Shown here piece by piece: positions 1-10,600 of a stretch of DNA of 64,000 bases. Each line of letters begins with the position of its first letter. The stretch's first letter is position 1. The notes below the pieces were generated by a model that saw only the letters and a program-made list of their open reading frames with translations, was not told where the DNA came from and searched no databases. A program made the position numbers and the translations under genes. This stretch comes from Enoplosus armatus (lineage: Eukaryota; Chordata; Actinopteri; Centrarchiformes; Enoplosidae), in NCBI RefSeq assembly GCF_043641665.1, contig NC_092201.1:3204501-3268500 (forward strand). The letters run 5' to 3'.

Positions 1-2530
1 ATGAAAACCAGAACACAGCCTCCTCGCAAACAAAATCAGATTTTCAACTGGAGGTGATCGGAGACAACAGATCTGTGTGTGACAGAGCTCATTGTTGTGT
101 TTGTTATTTCATTTTTCATGGGTGTAAAATAAAAGGGCTCAGTGTTTTAAATTGTTTTTCTTCACAAAAGAACCAGTGATTCAAACTTTGAAGCAGAAGA
201 GCACTAATGTAACAACAACAATAAAAACTAATCTACAGTAAAACTGCCATCCGCTACACATGAGGCAGTCTGGGCTGAATATTAAAATCAAATATTATAT
301 CTCTCATTATAAACAGTATTTTTTATGATTACATACCAAACATTTGCTCATTACGGCTTCAAAAAAGGGATGATTTGCTGCTTTTCTTCATTTCATATTA
401 ATATATCTTTGAATAAAAATGAGAACATCAAGGTTGAACAGACCAAAACGTTATAAATTAATAAATATTCCAGCAGTAATCAAGACAGTATGGGAGTTTT
501 CTCTTTTTAATCAAGTTGTGCTTTCCTCCGACCTACCTGTCACATATTCAGGTGAGCAGAGACTTTTTCAATATTATTACATATTACATATCTTCAAATC
601 ACCGTTAAATAGTTAGAAATCTGCCCGAGGAATCACTTTGCATGTGAATTTGTCCAATGTTTCACATTTACTTATTTATCACAGATTAAAACAAAAGATT
701 AAACAATTAATCAACTAATCAAAACAAATGACACACTAATCAATAATGAAAACAGTCATAGTTGCATTTCCATATTAACATCATTTACATTTGCACCTTC
801 CTTGGGAGGTCAAAGGTCACGGTCACCTACAGACAACACCCAGTAGGTGACAGGGTCTCCCTTAAGCTTGGTGAGTCCTCACATTTATACATTTACCACC
901 TAAACTTCACCGCAGGCCATTAATCCCTGACTAAACACACATTTTAGCTGTTCTTTGAGGCGTAATCATTACTGTTTCCTCTTCCTGAGTGGCAGCCCTC
1001 TGCATTGTTTAACTTGACCGAGCCTCACGTGTGTAGAGGGCAAACACTAGACTCACGGGCCCGACTGTGTTTACTGGAGGATCCCACTCCAACAGAGGAA
1101 ACAATGGCGGCGTGGCACTCACAGTAACATGCCTTTCAAGACTCCGAGGCTACGCACTGAGTAGTAAACACACAGTCTCTGAGTGTGTTTGTGCATGTGA
1201 AGGTGTGCATACTCTGAGGCTACCTGTCAGTCACGTCAAACTAATCAGTGTCTGATCTCCAGCCAGTTTAGCCTCTCCTGATATCTGATTACAGTGAACT
1301 CTTGTAGACATATCTTGATAAACAAATGACGTAAAAAAGGTACATGAGTACAGACTCATCTCACTGAAAGAATCACATTGATTATGGTGCATTCAAGTCT
1401 CAGGTTATTAAATGTCATTTCCTTGTGATTTCAGCTGCCAACAATAGTGGTTGTGATGTTTTTTAAATTCCTGCAACCAAGTGTCACAGTTTGTTTAACC
1501 AAGATGCATCTCTTTGGCAAGATAAACATAGTCAGGAAAACCCTCTGTGGTAAATGTGTTGAGGTATCTAGACATCTGTGCTGCCTGGAGTATTGAAATA
1601 TTTCATGCAGCCAAGTCTGTGGGTGATGACAGTGAGTGTCAACCAAGCAGGTGGAGGTGGTGCCACCTGTGGTACATCTGTGATATGCAGTTTGTAATTG
1701 GCATATGCTGTAACAGCAGCAGCAGCAGGAGCAGCAGCATATCAAGAGTAAAACGTGTCACTTTCTAACCTCAGTTCTGCTGCAATCACATTTATTTTGG
1801 CTCAACATTATCAAATACTTTGACTCATCAGTTTCTACAACAGATTAGTGAAAGCTAAGATGTGGACTCCCTTCAATAACTATAATGGATGCCACAGAGC
1901 ACTTCTGGTAGACAAAAACATGTACAAAGGATCCTTTGTGCCAAGAATGAACTAACAGGACAGAAATATATATATTTATTTACAAGTTGTCTCAGTGTCT
2001 GCACATGTATTGCTGTAATGTTGTTGATTTGAAGTCTATCCTACTCTATCTAATTTGTACATATTCCCTATGAAAAAACATGTTTGTTTGGATGGATTAG
2101 ATTTGTCCACTGTCACTTTTAAACACAGTTGATGATCAGGAAGTATTCTATTAAATGTTTTAAATTATTCCTCATGTAAGTGACCAATATAAAGCATAGT
2201 GTAAACATCCAAAATAATAAGTACTGCCATATACCTATGAGCTGAGAGATATCTTGAATACCAATATCATATCCAAATATCAGCCCTGACAAAGACGGTT
2301 AAAAATCTGCTTAGTTTATAAAATTGAGAGCTGCAATTATAGTTTTTAATTATAGCAACCAGGCCTTTACAAATAAGCAAAGCCATACTTACTTGACCTG
2401 TTTGTTTGGGTGTTTTCTACTCATCTGAATCGAGGGTCTAAGGTTTGAGGATGTTACAGATTGTAAAGAAAAGAAGAAGAAGGACCTGTGGACGCCCCTG
2501 AACACAAACACCCACGCACACAACCCTCAC
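1..2530 (-). other. tbc1d30 intron 1 (5' part)
   Basis: No exon could be recognised on either strand. The sequence is AT-rich; the open frames present (for example 419-616 plus and 1431-1745 minus) have biased composition and no recognisable motif. The next tbc1d30 exon was searched for by its expected start (D/E-rich helix after QMNYLAQK) and not found. Confidence 0.7.
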
Positions 2531-3044
2531 CTTTCTGGGCCAGGTAGTTCATCTGATGCCTCCTGGTGTGCTTCTCCTGGAGCTCCTGGAGGAAGCTGGA
2601 CCCGGAGTTACTGCGGCCCAGAAAAGCATCAGATCCGGACGCCTCCGTGGAGCTGTCCCAGCTGTCCACATTCCTCCTGCTGCCTCCGCAGTACGTCTCA
2701 TAAAGCTCCACCAACAGACAGTCCACTATGGAAGTCCTCGGAGCTCTTACTCCATCTCCCAGGAACTCAGAGTCGCTGTCCCCGGCCGTGTGGGTCTTTT
2801 GGGTGGCGGTAACGGTGCCAGGTGGAGCTCCGTGCCCGCTGGGGACCTGCTGCTGTCCAGGAGGTGATGATGTGTCACTAGGTGACTCGGCGGGGATCGT
2901 CCACTGCTGGAAGCCGGAGAAATCATCCTGGAGGGAGGTGGCAGAGTTGACAAAAACGCCGCTCTCGTCCTCGGAGCACACGCCGCCGTCGCATATGTCA
3001 ACTTCCAAAAGTTCATTCCCGTTTGATTGCACCTCCGACGCCAT
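2531..3044 (-). CDS. tbc1d30: TBC1 domain family member 30, first coding exon (partial gene)
   Basis: TBC1D30 is a Rab GTPase-activating protein, reported to act on Rab8 and to influence primary cilium formation. Only the first coding exon is here: ATG at 3044-3042, 171 complete codons plus one base, ending at a GTGAGG donor (2530-2525). The stretch around residues 128-141, DSSTEASGSDAFLG, followed by LQELQEK and RHQMNYLAQK, matches the N-terminal region of vertebrate TBC1D30, and the phase-1 exon end falls where the human protein continues with an Asp. The N-terminal 100 residues are acidic, Ser/Pro-rich and low in predicted structure. The catalytic TBC domain is not in this exon and I find no second exon down to position 1, so it lies off the left edge. 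The gene is divergent from gns. Identity is firm from motif and synteny; the exact N-terminus is inferred from the first in-frame ATG. Confidence 0.92.
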
Positions 3045-3480
3045 TTTTTTTCATTAGCGGCAAACTAGCCAAAATTAACTCCCTGTTCCTGTAATTGATT
3101 CTTTTTTTATGTGTGAGTTGTCATTTTTCCGGACAACATAGCTGAAGTCGGAAAGTTTTCCTTGAGCGTCTGGAGGAGGATAGAGTTCCTGGAGCACTCC
3201 ATTCCTCTCCTCAGAAAGGTGGAGTCCCGTCTGACAGCTTTTAGCGTCCTTCCTGAATGTTCCGGATTCGATTTTCCTGCCCCCCCTCCGGGACTGAACA
3301 ATGGGCCAGCCCACTCTGCTAAGTGTCTCAAGGCTGCTAAACTTTCCTCAGGTCGCGCGACAGGTGCAACGGGCGGTGGATTGACCAATCACGGAGCAGC
3401 CTAAAGTATATCGACCAATCCGCTTCCTGAAAATACAGCAATACATGGAGGTCGTTTCGTACGGTGATTCATGTACAATA
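3045..3480 (-). promoter_or_regulatory. tbc1d30 promoter and 5' UTR region
   Basis: CpG-rich segment directly upstream of the tbc1d30 ATG, continuous with the CpG-rich exon. It holds two CCAAT boxes with identical TTGACC/TCGACC-AATC context at 3385-3389 and 3415-3419, exactly 30 bp apart, and a GC box (GGGCGG) at 3371-3376. Paired CCAAT boxes at about this spacing are typical of NF-Y promoters. The transcription start is not determined. Assignment to tbc1d30 rests on proximity (about 330 bp from its ATG, over 1 kb from that of gns). Confidence 0.55.
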
Positions 3481-3534
3481 GCAACATTTAACACCAGTTA
3501 GTGTGGAAAACAACAGTCACGGATGAAGTATTGA

Positions 3535-3700
3535 GATACTTAGGACTGCAACTGATAATTATTGTCATTATGGATTAATCGGCTGATTATTTTCTCCATT
3601 AATCGATTGATTGCCATCAATCAATACCCAAAGCCCAAAGTGACACCTTCACAATGCTTTGTTTTTTGTCCAACCAAGAGCACAGAGCTAATTTTACCAT
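3535..3700 (+). repeat. interspersed repeat, family A (TTAATCGATTGATTG type)
   Basis: Begins with a run of ATTAATCG / GATTGATTG words followed by a segment related to AAGCCCAAAGTGACACCTTC and TTTTTTGTCCAACC. The same order of words recurs at 15.7, 23.2, 38.7, 40.8, 45.2 and 46.9 kb, so it is an old dispersed repeat. I recognise the consensus as common in teleost genomes but cannot name its class. Confidence 0.6.
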
Positions 3701-4239
3701 GAAGTATCTTAATATTTTATATTTTGTTTTATATTTAATAATACATTTCTTGTTCGTGTATTCCTGCACTAGCCTATTGGTATACATATACATTGGTATA
3801 TGCTGGTAATTAAAAATGTAATTATTATTATTATTTTCTGCAATTATAAACTGCACTCGTGCACTGAGCCAGACAAAGTCCACTAATGTTGACAATGCAG
3901 TTTTTATGTTTGAAATACACACATTTGGTTTCACTGTTTTAATCCTACATTACCCATGTTGAAGTAATATTAACTTTCCATTTTTAGAATCAAAATAATA
4001 TCTTATTCAGTGTATTATTTTCTTATTCTTTTTCAGCCATTTACCATGTAAATAACCACTCTCTACTTGGCCTTTAGTGGTAGAAGGGCTCTTTTTTTAT
4101 TTATTTTTTAATTAGAAATAGAATAATAAAATACAACAATGCTGTAATAAAACATAAAACAAACAGCAAAGGGCGGGGGGGGGGGGGTAGTAATGTCGTT
4201 TTTTAGACCTTAGAATAACAATTATTATTTCTAAGCATT

Positions 4240-4458
4240 AGTCATGCTGGGGGCGTAACGTCTTCAAATCAGCTGACTCGGGCTTCCGTAGCCGAGCGGC
4301 ACATGACCAGGAAACAGGGAAGTGTTGTCTGAAAGAGAAACAGGGCCGAGTCTGTTCTTGTTTTTCTCCCGAGAGGACTCCCTGACAACATCTCACGGTC
4401 TCGTAAGGCTCGGAGCTGAGGGCAGAGACGGACAGCGTCAGTAGTTTATCATTAAATC
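4240..4458 (+). promoter_or_regulatory. gns promoter and 5' UTR
   Basis: Moderately CpG-rich block upstream of the gns ATG. It contains E-box-type words TCAGCTGAC (near 4269-4277) and CACATGACC (near 4301-4309), which resemble degenerate CLEAR elements bound by TFEB in lysosomal gene promoters, plus an ETS-like CTTCCGTAG. There is no TATA box. Sites are motif guesses; the CpG-rich block and its position are what is directly seen. Confidence 0.5.
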
Positions 4459-4626
4459 ATGAAGATGGGCTCAAATCGCTCGTGTCCGCTCACTTTATTG
4501 AGTTATCTCCTAATCTGCGTCACTTTGTGGAGCTACCTGAGCAGCGGGGTGTTTGCCAAATCATACTGGAGACCAAACATTGTCTTAATCCTCACCGACG
4601 ACTTGGACATCGCTATAGGGGGTCTG
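4459..4626 (+). CDS. gns: gns exon 1
   Basis: Codons 1-56, phase 0 end at a GTGAGT donor. Encodes a hydrophobic leader ending near GVFA (residues 30-33), then [11 protein letters not shown], the first sulfatase beta-strand and metal-binding Asp pair. Confidence 0.93.
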
Positions 4627-7600
4627 GTGAGTGAATTTTAATGTTTTATGTATATTTTAGGGGCTTATTAGAGAGTCGTGACTTTTACATTTACGGCTCT
4701 ATTGTAGTCATGTCATTGGAAACTATGTGATTAATTGATTAACTTGACATTTAGTGAGTCCAGGTTGATTAAGCTGACTGCTCACATTCCTCCTGGTTGG
4801 ACACATCGTTCAGGCATCTCACAGAGTCAGCAGCCTTATCACCTGCTCCAATCTGCTCCCACAGTTTCCAGCAAACACCCTCCCTCCCACTAAAAACCCT
4901 TGGCTAGAAACGTGTATCCGAATTCCATTGAAAAATCTAGCAATTTAGTGGCAGTGTGATTCAAGTGTAAACACACTGTTAGGTGGTAGTGCCCTTCTTT
5001 ACATGTATATATTATAAATATTCAGGAGGAAAACCGATTATGTGAGCTATGTGATTTGAGTTGGAAGTGAGTCCTATTTTCTTTTGTACTTTACTGTGAT
5101 TTCAGCTGTAATCACAACACTTGATATAGCTTGGAATATATTTTTAATCTGCTATAATGAGCTTTCCAGAAAGATGTGATCTTGTATAAATTATTCATCA
5201 CATTCAAGGTTGGGTTATTTGCGAACTATTATTCCTTGTATTCTTTTACATGACAGAACATTACATTCATTTAAATGACACAGCATTTCCAGCCATGTTA
5301 GGTACTGATGCAGTGGACTTTCTGCGTAGAGAACAAGCTTAGTCATGAAGGCAGAAAGACAGAGATGCAGCTTCATCATTGCGTCTTGATGTGTTGATGA
5401 CTAAGAAAAAAAATGGAGCTTGTTGCCTAATTTGAGTGCGACAGAAGCTAATAAATGATGCAGTTAATGTCAGATTGCAAGACTTGCAGCAAAATTTGTC
5501 TCATCATGTCAAATCTTTTCCTTCCAGAGTCCACTCAGCAAGACGAAGAAACTTATTGGTGATGCAGGGATATCATTCACAAACGCAGTAAGTAACAACA
5601 ATCAACATCATTATTGTCATAGTATGTCTCATCAGGGATCAGTTAGTGGCTGAAAAATAAGATATTGGTCTAGTTTAGATGTAGCCTGCTTCACCTGTTT
5701 ACCACAAACATTTTGCATCTTAAAGCAGACCCATTTTCCATCTGTAACCCCTTTCCCTTCATCTTCCCTCCAGTTTGTTGCCAGCCCGCTGTGCTGCCCC
5801 AGTCGAGCCAGCATCCTGACGGGAAAATACCCCCACAACCACCACGTCATCAACAACACGTTAGAGGGAAACTGCAGCAGCAAAGCCTGGCAGAAGAGCG
5901 AGGAAGCCCACACATTCCCCGCCCTGCTCCGGACATACGGCGGCTACCAGACCTTCTTTGCTGGGAAATATCTTAACCAGGTAAGGGGAGATATTTCCAG
6001 CCTTTGTATTGGTTCATACAGACGGCAGCATGTTTCTCTGCTTGGAAATTCCACATTGGGTATTTAAGCATCAAGGACTCCTTTTCTGTAAGTGTTCTAA
6101 GTATGTTAGTTTTAATTGTTTAAGACGAAAGGAAACCTGCATTTATCTTAAGAATGAAGGAAGTGAAAAATCATTTCCTTTTAATGGTTTAGTTATTTTT
6201 ACATCGGCTAATTGCACGTCAAAGGACTTCCTGTTGTTCACTAACCGCCCTTAAATGTGTTAATCAGTGTGCACAGAGGCTTTAGTCTGTCGTCCAAGAA
6301 TAAGACCCTAAGACCCTAAGAATAAGCGACCCTGATCCGCACCAGTTCAGTCCATATGTGGTCCCCATTCTGGTTTACAACTGCTAATTTTTACCAGTCG
6401 GCAGGTCAAGTTGTCAACTAATCGTCATCAAGCTAAATATGTTAAAAAAAAAACTGCATGAAAAGAGAGACGTTCTGTGCAGCATTTCTGTAACGTCAAG
6501 TCATTTCAGTTGATTGTTTAAAGTGACAGTCACAAGCGAAATCATGCGATTTCATGTCAGAGATGTCAAAGTCCAACAGTCAAAGTTGCATCTAGCCTTG
6601 TGATAAACAGATGGGGAACCAAGGCGTCCAAATAGCCCAATTAGCAAAACAAAAATGACCCTTAACCCTGTTTTCCCTCCTCCCTCCCTGTATGTCAGTG
6701 TTTCCAAACCTTTTTGACTTCTGACCCCTTGAAGTTAATCAAAGTCAACTCCTCATCACAGACCAGCACACATGTCTCTTAGTGTGGACACGAGTGGTGA
6801 GCAGTTCAACCAGTTCAACCAGTTATCTTGAACAGTTTTTAGCCATGCTGGTGGCGTGTCTCTGGGGATGGTAAGTCCCACCACGGTCCACCACTTTGGT
6901 CCAGACTGATCAGATGGATTGACGTACAATGTGGACTTTCATCCGCTTTTACTTTTCATTATCATACTATATTAAGCTTATTATATCTGTTTGTGTGTTT
7001 CAGTACGGACACTCAGAGGCTGGTGGAGTGGAGCACGTTCCTCCAGGCTGGAACTACTGGGTCGGACTGGTAAGACTGAAGCTCGGCATTTTTAACCTTT
7101 CAGACACAAATACTACTCGGAGGCTCCTTCCTGTCTGGCATCGTCAGAAATAAGCCTTTAGCCATTAACTAAAAACCTGAAACTCTTACTGACGCAAACA
7201 AGAAGTCACAATACCATGAAGCTTAAGGTAATAATGCATCACATACTCTCACATCACATATTACATTTCTCCTGCATATGAGTCAGGTGGATATTTTGAG
7301 CTAATATTGGTCTTTTAATTGTCTTTCATGTAGAATGTATCCATGCTACACTGGTTATCTGTGGGAGACCATTAACCTTTCCTCTTCTAATCATCATTCT
7401 GGGCTCCAGTGGACAGTTTTAGTATCCAGTGATGGACTAAAGGTTGTGTCAGAGGTCTTTTAGTCACCCTTTAGAAAAATAAAACCAACATATGGGAGGA
7501 AAATTGAACTCTTTTTGGTATTAAAAATGTCAAAGTATGAGCCTTCATAGTGCACAGATGTTTACGGTGGAGGCTTTAGCTCACTAGCATCTTAGCAACG

Positions 7601-10600
7601 GTGCGTCAAGAGTCGTGAGTAAGTTTACGTCGTCATGTGACTGGAAGCTCTCTGCAGAAGGAGCCAGACTAATGAATACGCAAAAATTAGATTTTCTTGT
7701 AACTGGTTTACAGAAGTCGTCACACAGAGGTCACGTCCGCCGTGCAGACCACTTTATCTTCACTGAACAAACACAGACCTGACAGCTTATCATAACACAG
7801 AGAGAGACTCATGCAGTTTATATGGCTGGATGAGACTTTTACTTCTTTATGTATCCTACCTGCTGGTAAGTCAGGTCTTCAGGTCCCCCTCAGCTTTAGT
7901 TTCTCTTTAAAACCTGGTTCAGTGGGAGGGGACACACCATGTCCGACAGCCACCATGAAGTGTAGAGAATGCTGATTTGAGAACTTCTCTTGGATCATGT
8001 GTCAGTACATGTGACCACGATGAATGTGAAGTTAACGATGTTTGTAATCTGCTAATTTGCTGTCAGAAAATGTGTGAATCAAAGGGGCTGCAGCAGTTTT
8101 TACTCCTCTGATTCCACCAAATTATTTTTATGATCTATATAAGGTATTGAAAGCACCCTCAGTCCGGAGCTTTCTGCACATATTCTCACTAATAAGGACA
8201 AACACAGGTGGTTGAAATGATCGCAATTTACTGTAGCCCATACAACAACTAAAGTCAAAGAAATAACTAATGATAATCAAATTCTAAGATCTGCGTCATA
8301 AAAACTCTCTTTTTTTTATGATTAATGATTGTATTACAAAATAAGATATTCCATGGGAGTCATTTGTGTTTTCCAGGAGAAGAACTCTAAATACTACAAC
8401 TACACTCTGTCAGTGAACGGGAAGGCTCAGAAACATGGAGCCGACTACAGCAAAGACTACCTGACGGACGTCCTGGTGAGACACCCGACAAACGTTACAG
8501 CACCTGACGTCTTATTTTAATGCATATGATTCTTGGTTTCCTTCAGAGGTGTTTTGAGAGAAAAGACCATAAAGATTTTATATAAATTAAATACTTTTAC
8601 TTAGTTTTAAAACTAAAATGATACTAATGACACATTTGAAAACGGTGATCTATCTTGAACGCAAGTAAGTTCAGCTCCTCTGTCTCTCTCGGTGTCTCTC
8701 AGGCCAACATGTCTCTGGACTTCCTCCAGTATAAATCCAACTACCAGCCGTTCTTCATGATGGTATCCACGCCGGCCCCCCACTCCCCGTGGACCGCAGC
8801 TCCTCAGTACCAGGACAGCTTCAACAACACCAAGGCTCCCCGAGACCCCAACTTCAACGTCCACGGGAAGGTAGCGTCCAGCTTCTCCTGGGGCTTTTCT
8901 CATGTGATTGACTTTAAAATATCCCCCATGAAAATCACTCTGGTGGTGTTTTCTTTCCGTCTCTCTTCAGGACAAACACTGGTTGATCAGACAGGCTAAA
9001 ACCCCCATGACCAACTCCTCCGTTCAGTTTCTGGATGATGCTTTCAGGAAACGGTGAGTCATCTCTGTCCTCGTCTTCCTCTTTGAGCTCCCTTCCTGTT
9101 ATCTTTCCTCTCCTCTCTCCTTCTCTCCCTACCTCTTATCTTTCTCCAGGTCCTTTTGTCCGTCCAGACTCAGTTCTACTTATTTTTCTTTACTTTCAAG
9201 TATTGTAAGTAAACAAGATAGTTTATCTAATAGTCATCGTACCCTTTTTATGAGGTATGTTTCTAGTTCAGTTTGGTTTCACTGCAGGCGTCTTGTCGTT
9301 CTTCCTGGCCTGTAGGTGGCAAACTTTACTATCCGTGGACGACCTGGTGGAGAGAATAGTGAAGAGGTTGGAGGTCCGAGGTGAACTGGATAATACGTAC
9401 GTGTTCTTTACCTCTGACAACGGCTACCACACAGGTATGTAACCACACACACACACACACACACACACATCTATACACCCTTTTTGTGTAGCTGCTGTCA
9501 AGGAGAAGATGTTTTCACTCTCATTTATCAAAACCTTGTAAACAGACATCTTCAGAAGGATTTCTCAACATTGTGAGGACTGAAGAAGTGTTTCTTTGTG
9601 TTTTCACGTCTCTTTCAGGTCAGTTCTCTCTTCCTCTGGATAAGAGGCAGCTCTACGAGTTTGACATCAGAGTTCCTCTCATGGTCAGAGGACCAAATAT
9701 CAAGCCCAACCAGACCAGCCAGGTACACACACACACACACACACACACACACCTGTTGTTATCCCTGCTGTATCTGTTGAACTGAACTAAATGAATTCGT
9801 CTCGTTGTCAGATGCTGGTGGCGAACGTCGACCTCGGCCCGACCATCCTGGACATCGCTGGCTACAACGTCAACAAGACGCAGATGGACGGCATGTCCTT
9901 CCTGCCCGTCATGGTGAGATCGCTCAGCTTCATGTTTGTCTTTTTCAGTGCCACAGCTACAGTTTAATAAACCCAATATGTAATACAGTAATGAAACAGA
10001 ATCGATTTCATAAACAATTACATGTACATATAAATCAGTTCAGTTTGACATAAAAAATAAAAATTTGAAAAATACAATAAATTATAAAGATAAATAAATA
10101 TAAATGAGAAGAAAAACATAAAAAAAATGTATTAAATTAGTTGGAGTTACAAATAAATAAGTAAAGTATATATAATATGGAGTCAGTAGTACAAAATCAC
10201 CCTGCCTGTAATTAAATTAAATTAATTCTGTCAAAGCTTAATATTAGTCTATACAATGAGTGGTGGTTCTCTCCCAAAGTTAAGGCTTATTGTTTCATAG
10301 TTTTTTAAACATTTTTTACAGAATATCTGCCTGATTTGGGCGTCTGAATTTTCTTTTCTTTTTTTTTTTTTTGGTTTTTACATTTTTCAGAGTTTCAAAT
10401 CATTTCAATCTCAGGTATTGATATATATACATTTTAAAATATTCAGAATAAACACAGATGGACTTAAGTATTAAATATTAGTTTTATTTATAAAAACACT
10501 CATCAGTTAAGATGAACTGAAACCTTTTATTCTAATTCTAAAGTCGTAGTAAAGTTGCAGTGCTGAAAATGAGTGACATCAATAATCTGTGTGTGTTTCA

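Noticed and set aside
1431..1768. Overlapping frames near 1.5-1.77 kb as a possible tbc1d30 exon 2
   Set aside because: The translations are Cys/Ser runs from a CAG-type repeat and do not match the TBC1D30 helix expected after the first exon.
4168..4186. Long G-run as a possible G-quadruplex promoter element
   Set aside because: A single homopolymer run without separate G-tracts; more likely slippage or a sequencing-prone site.
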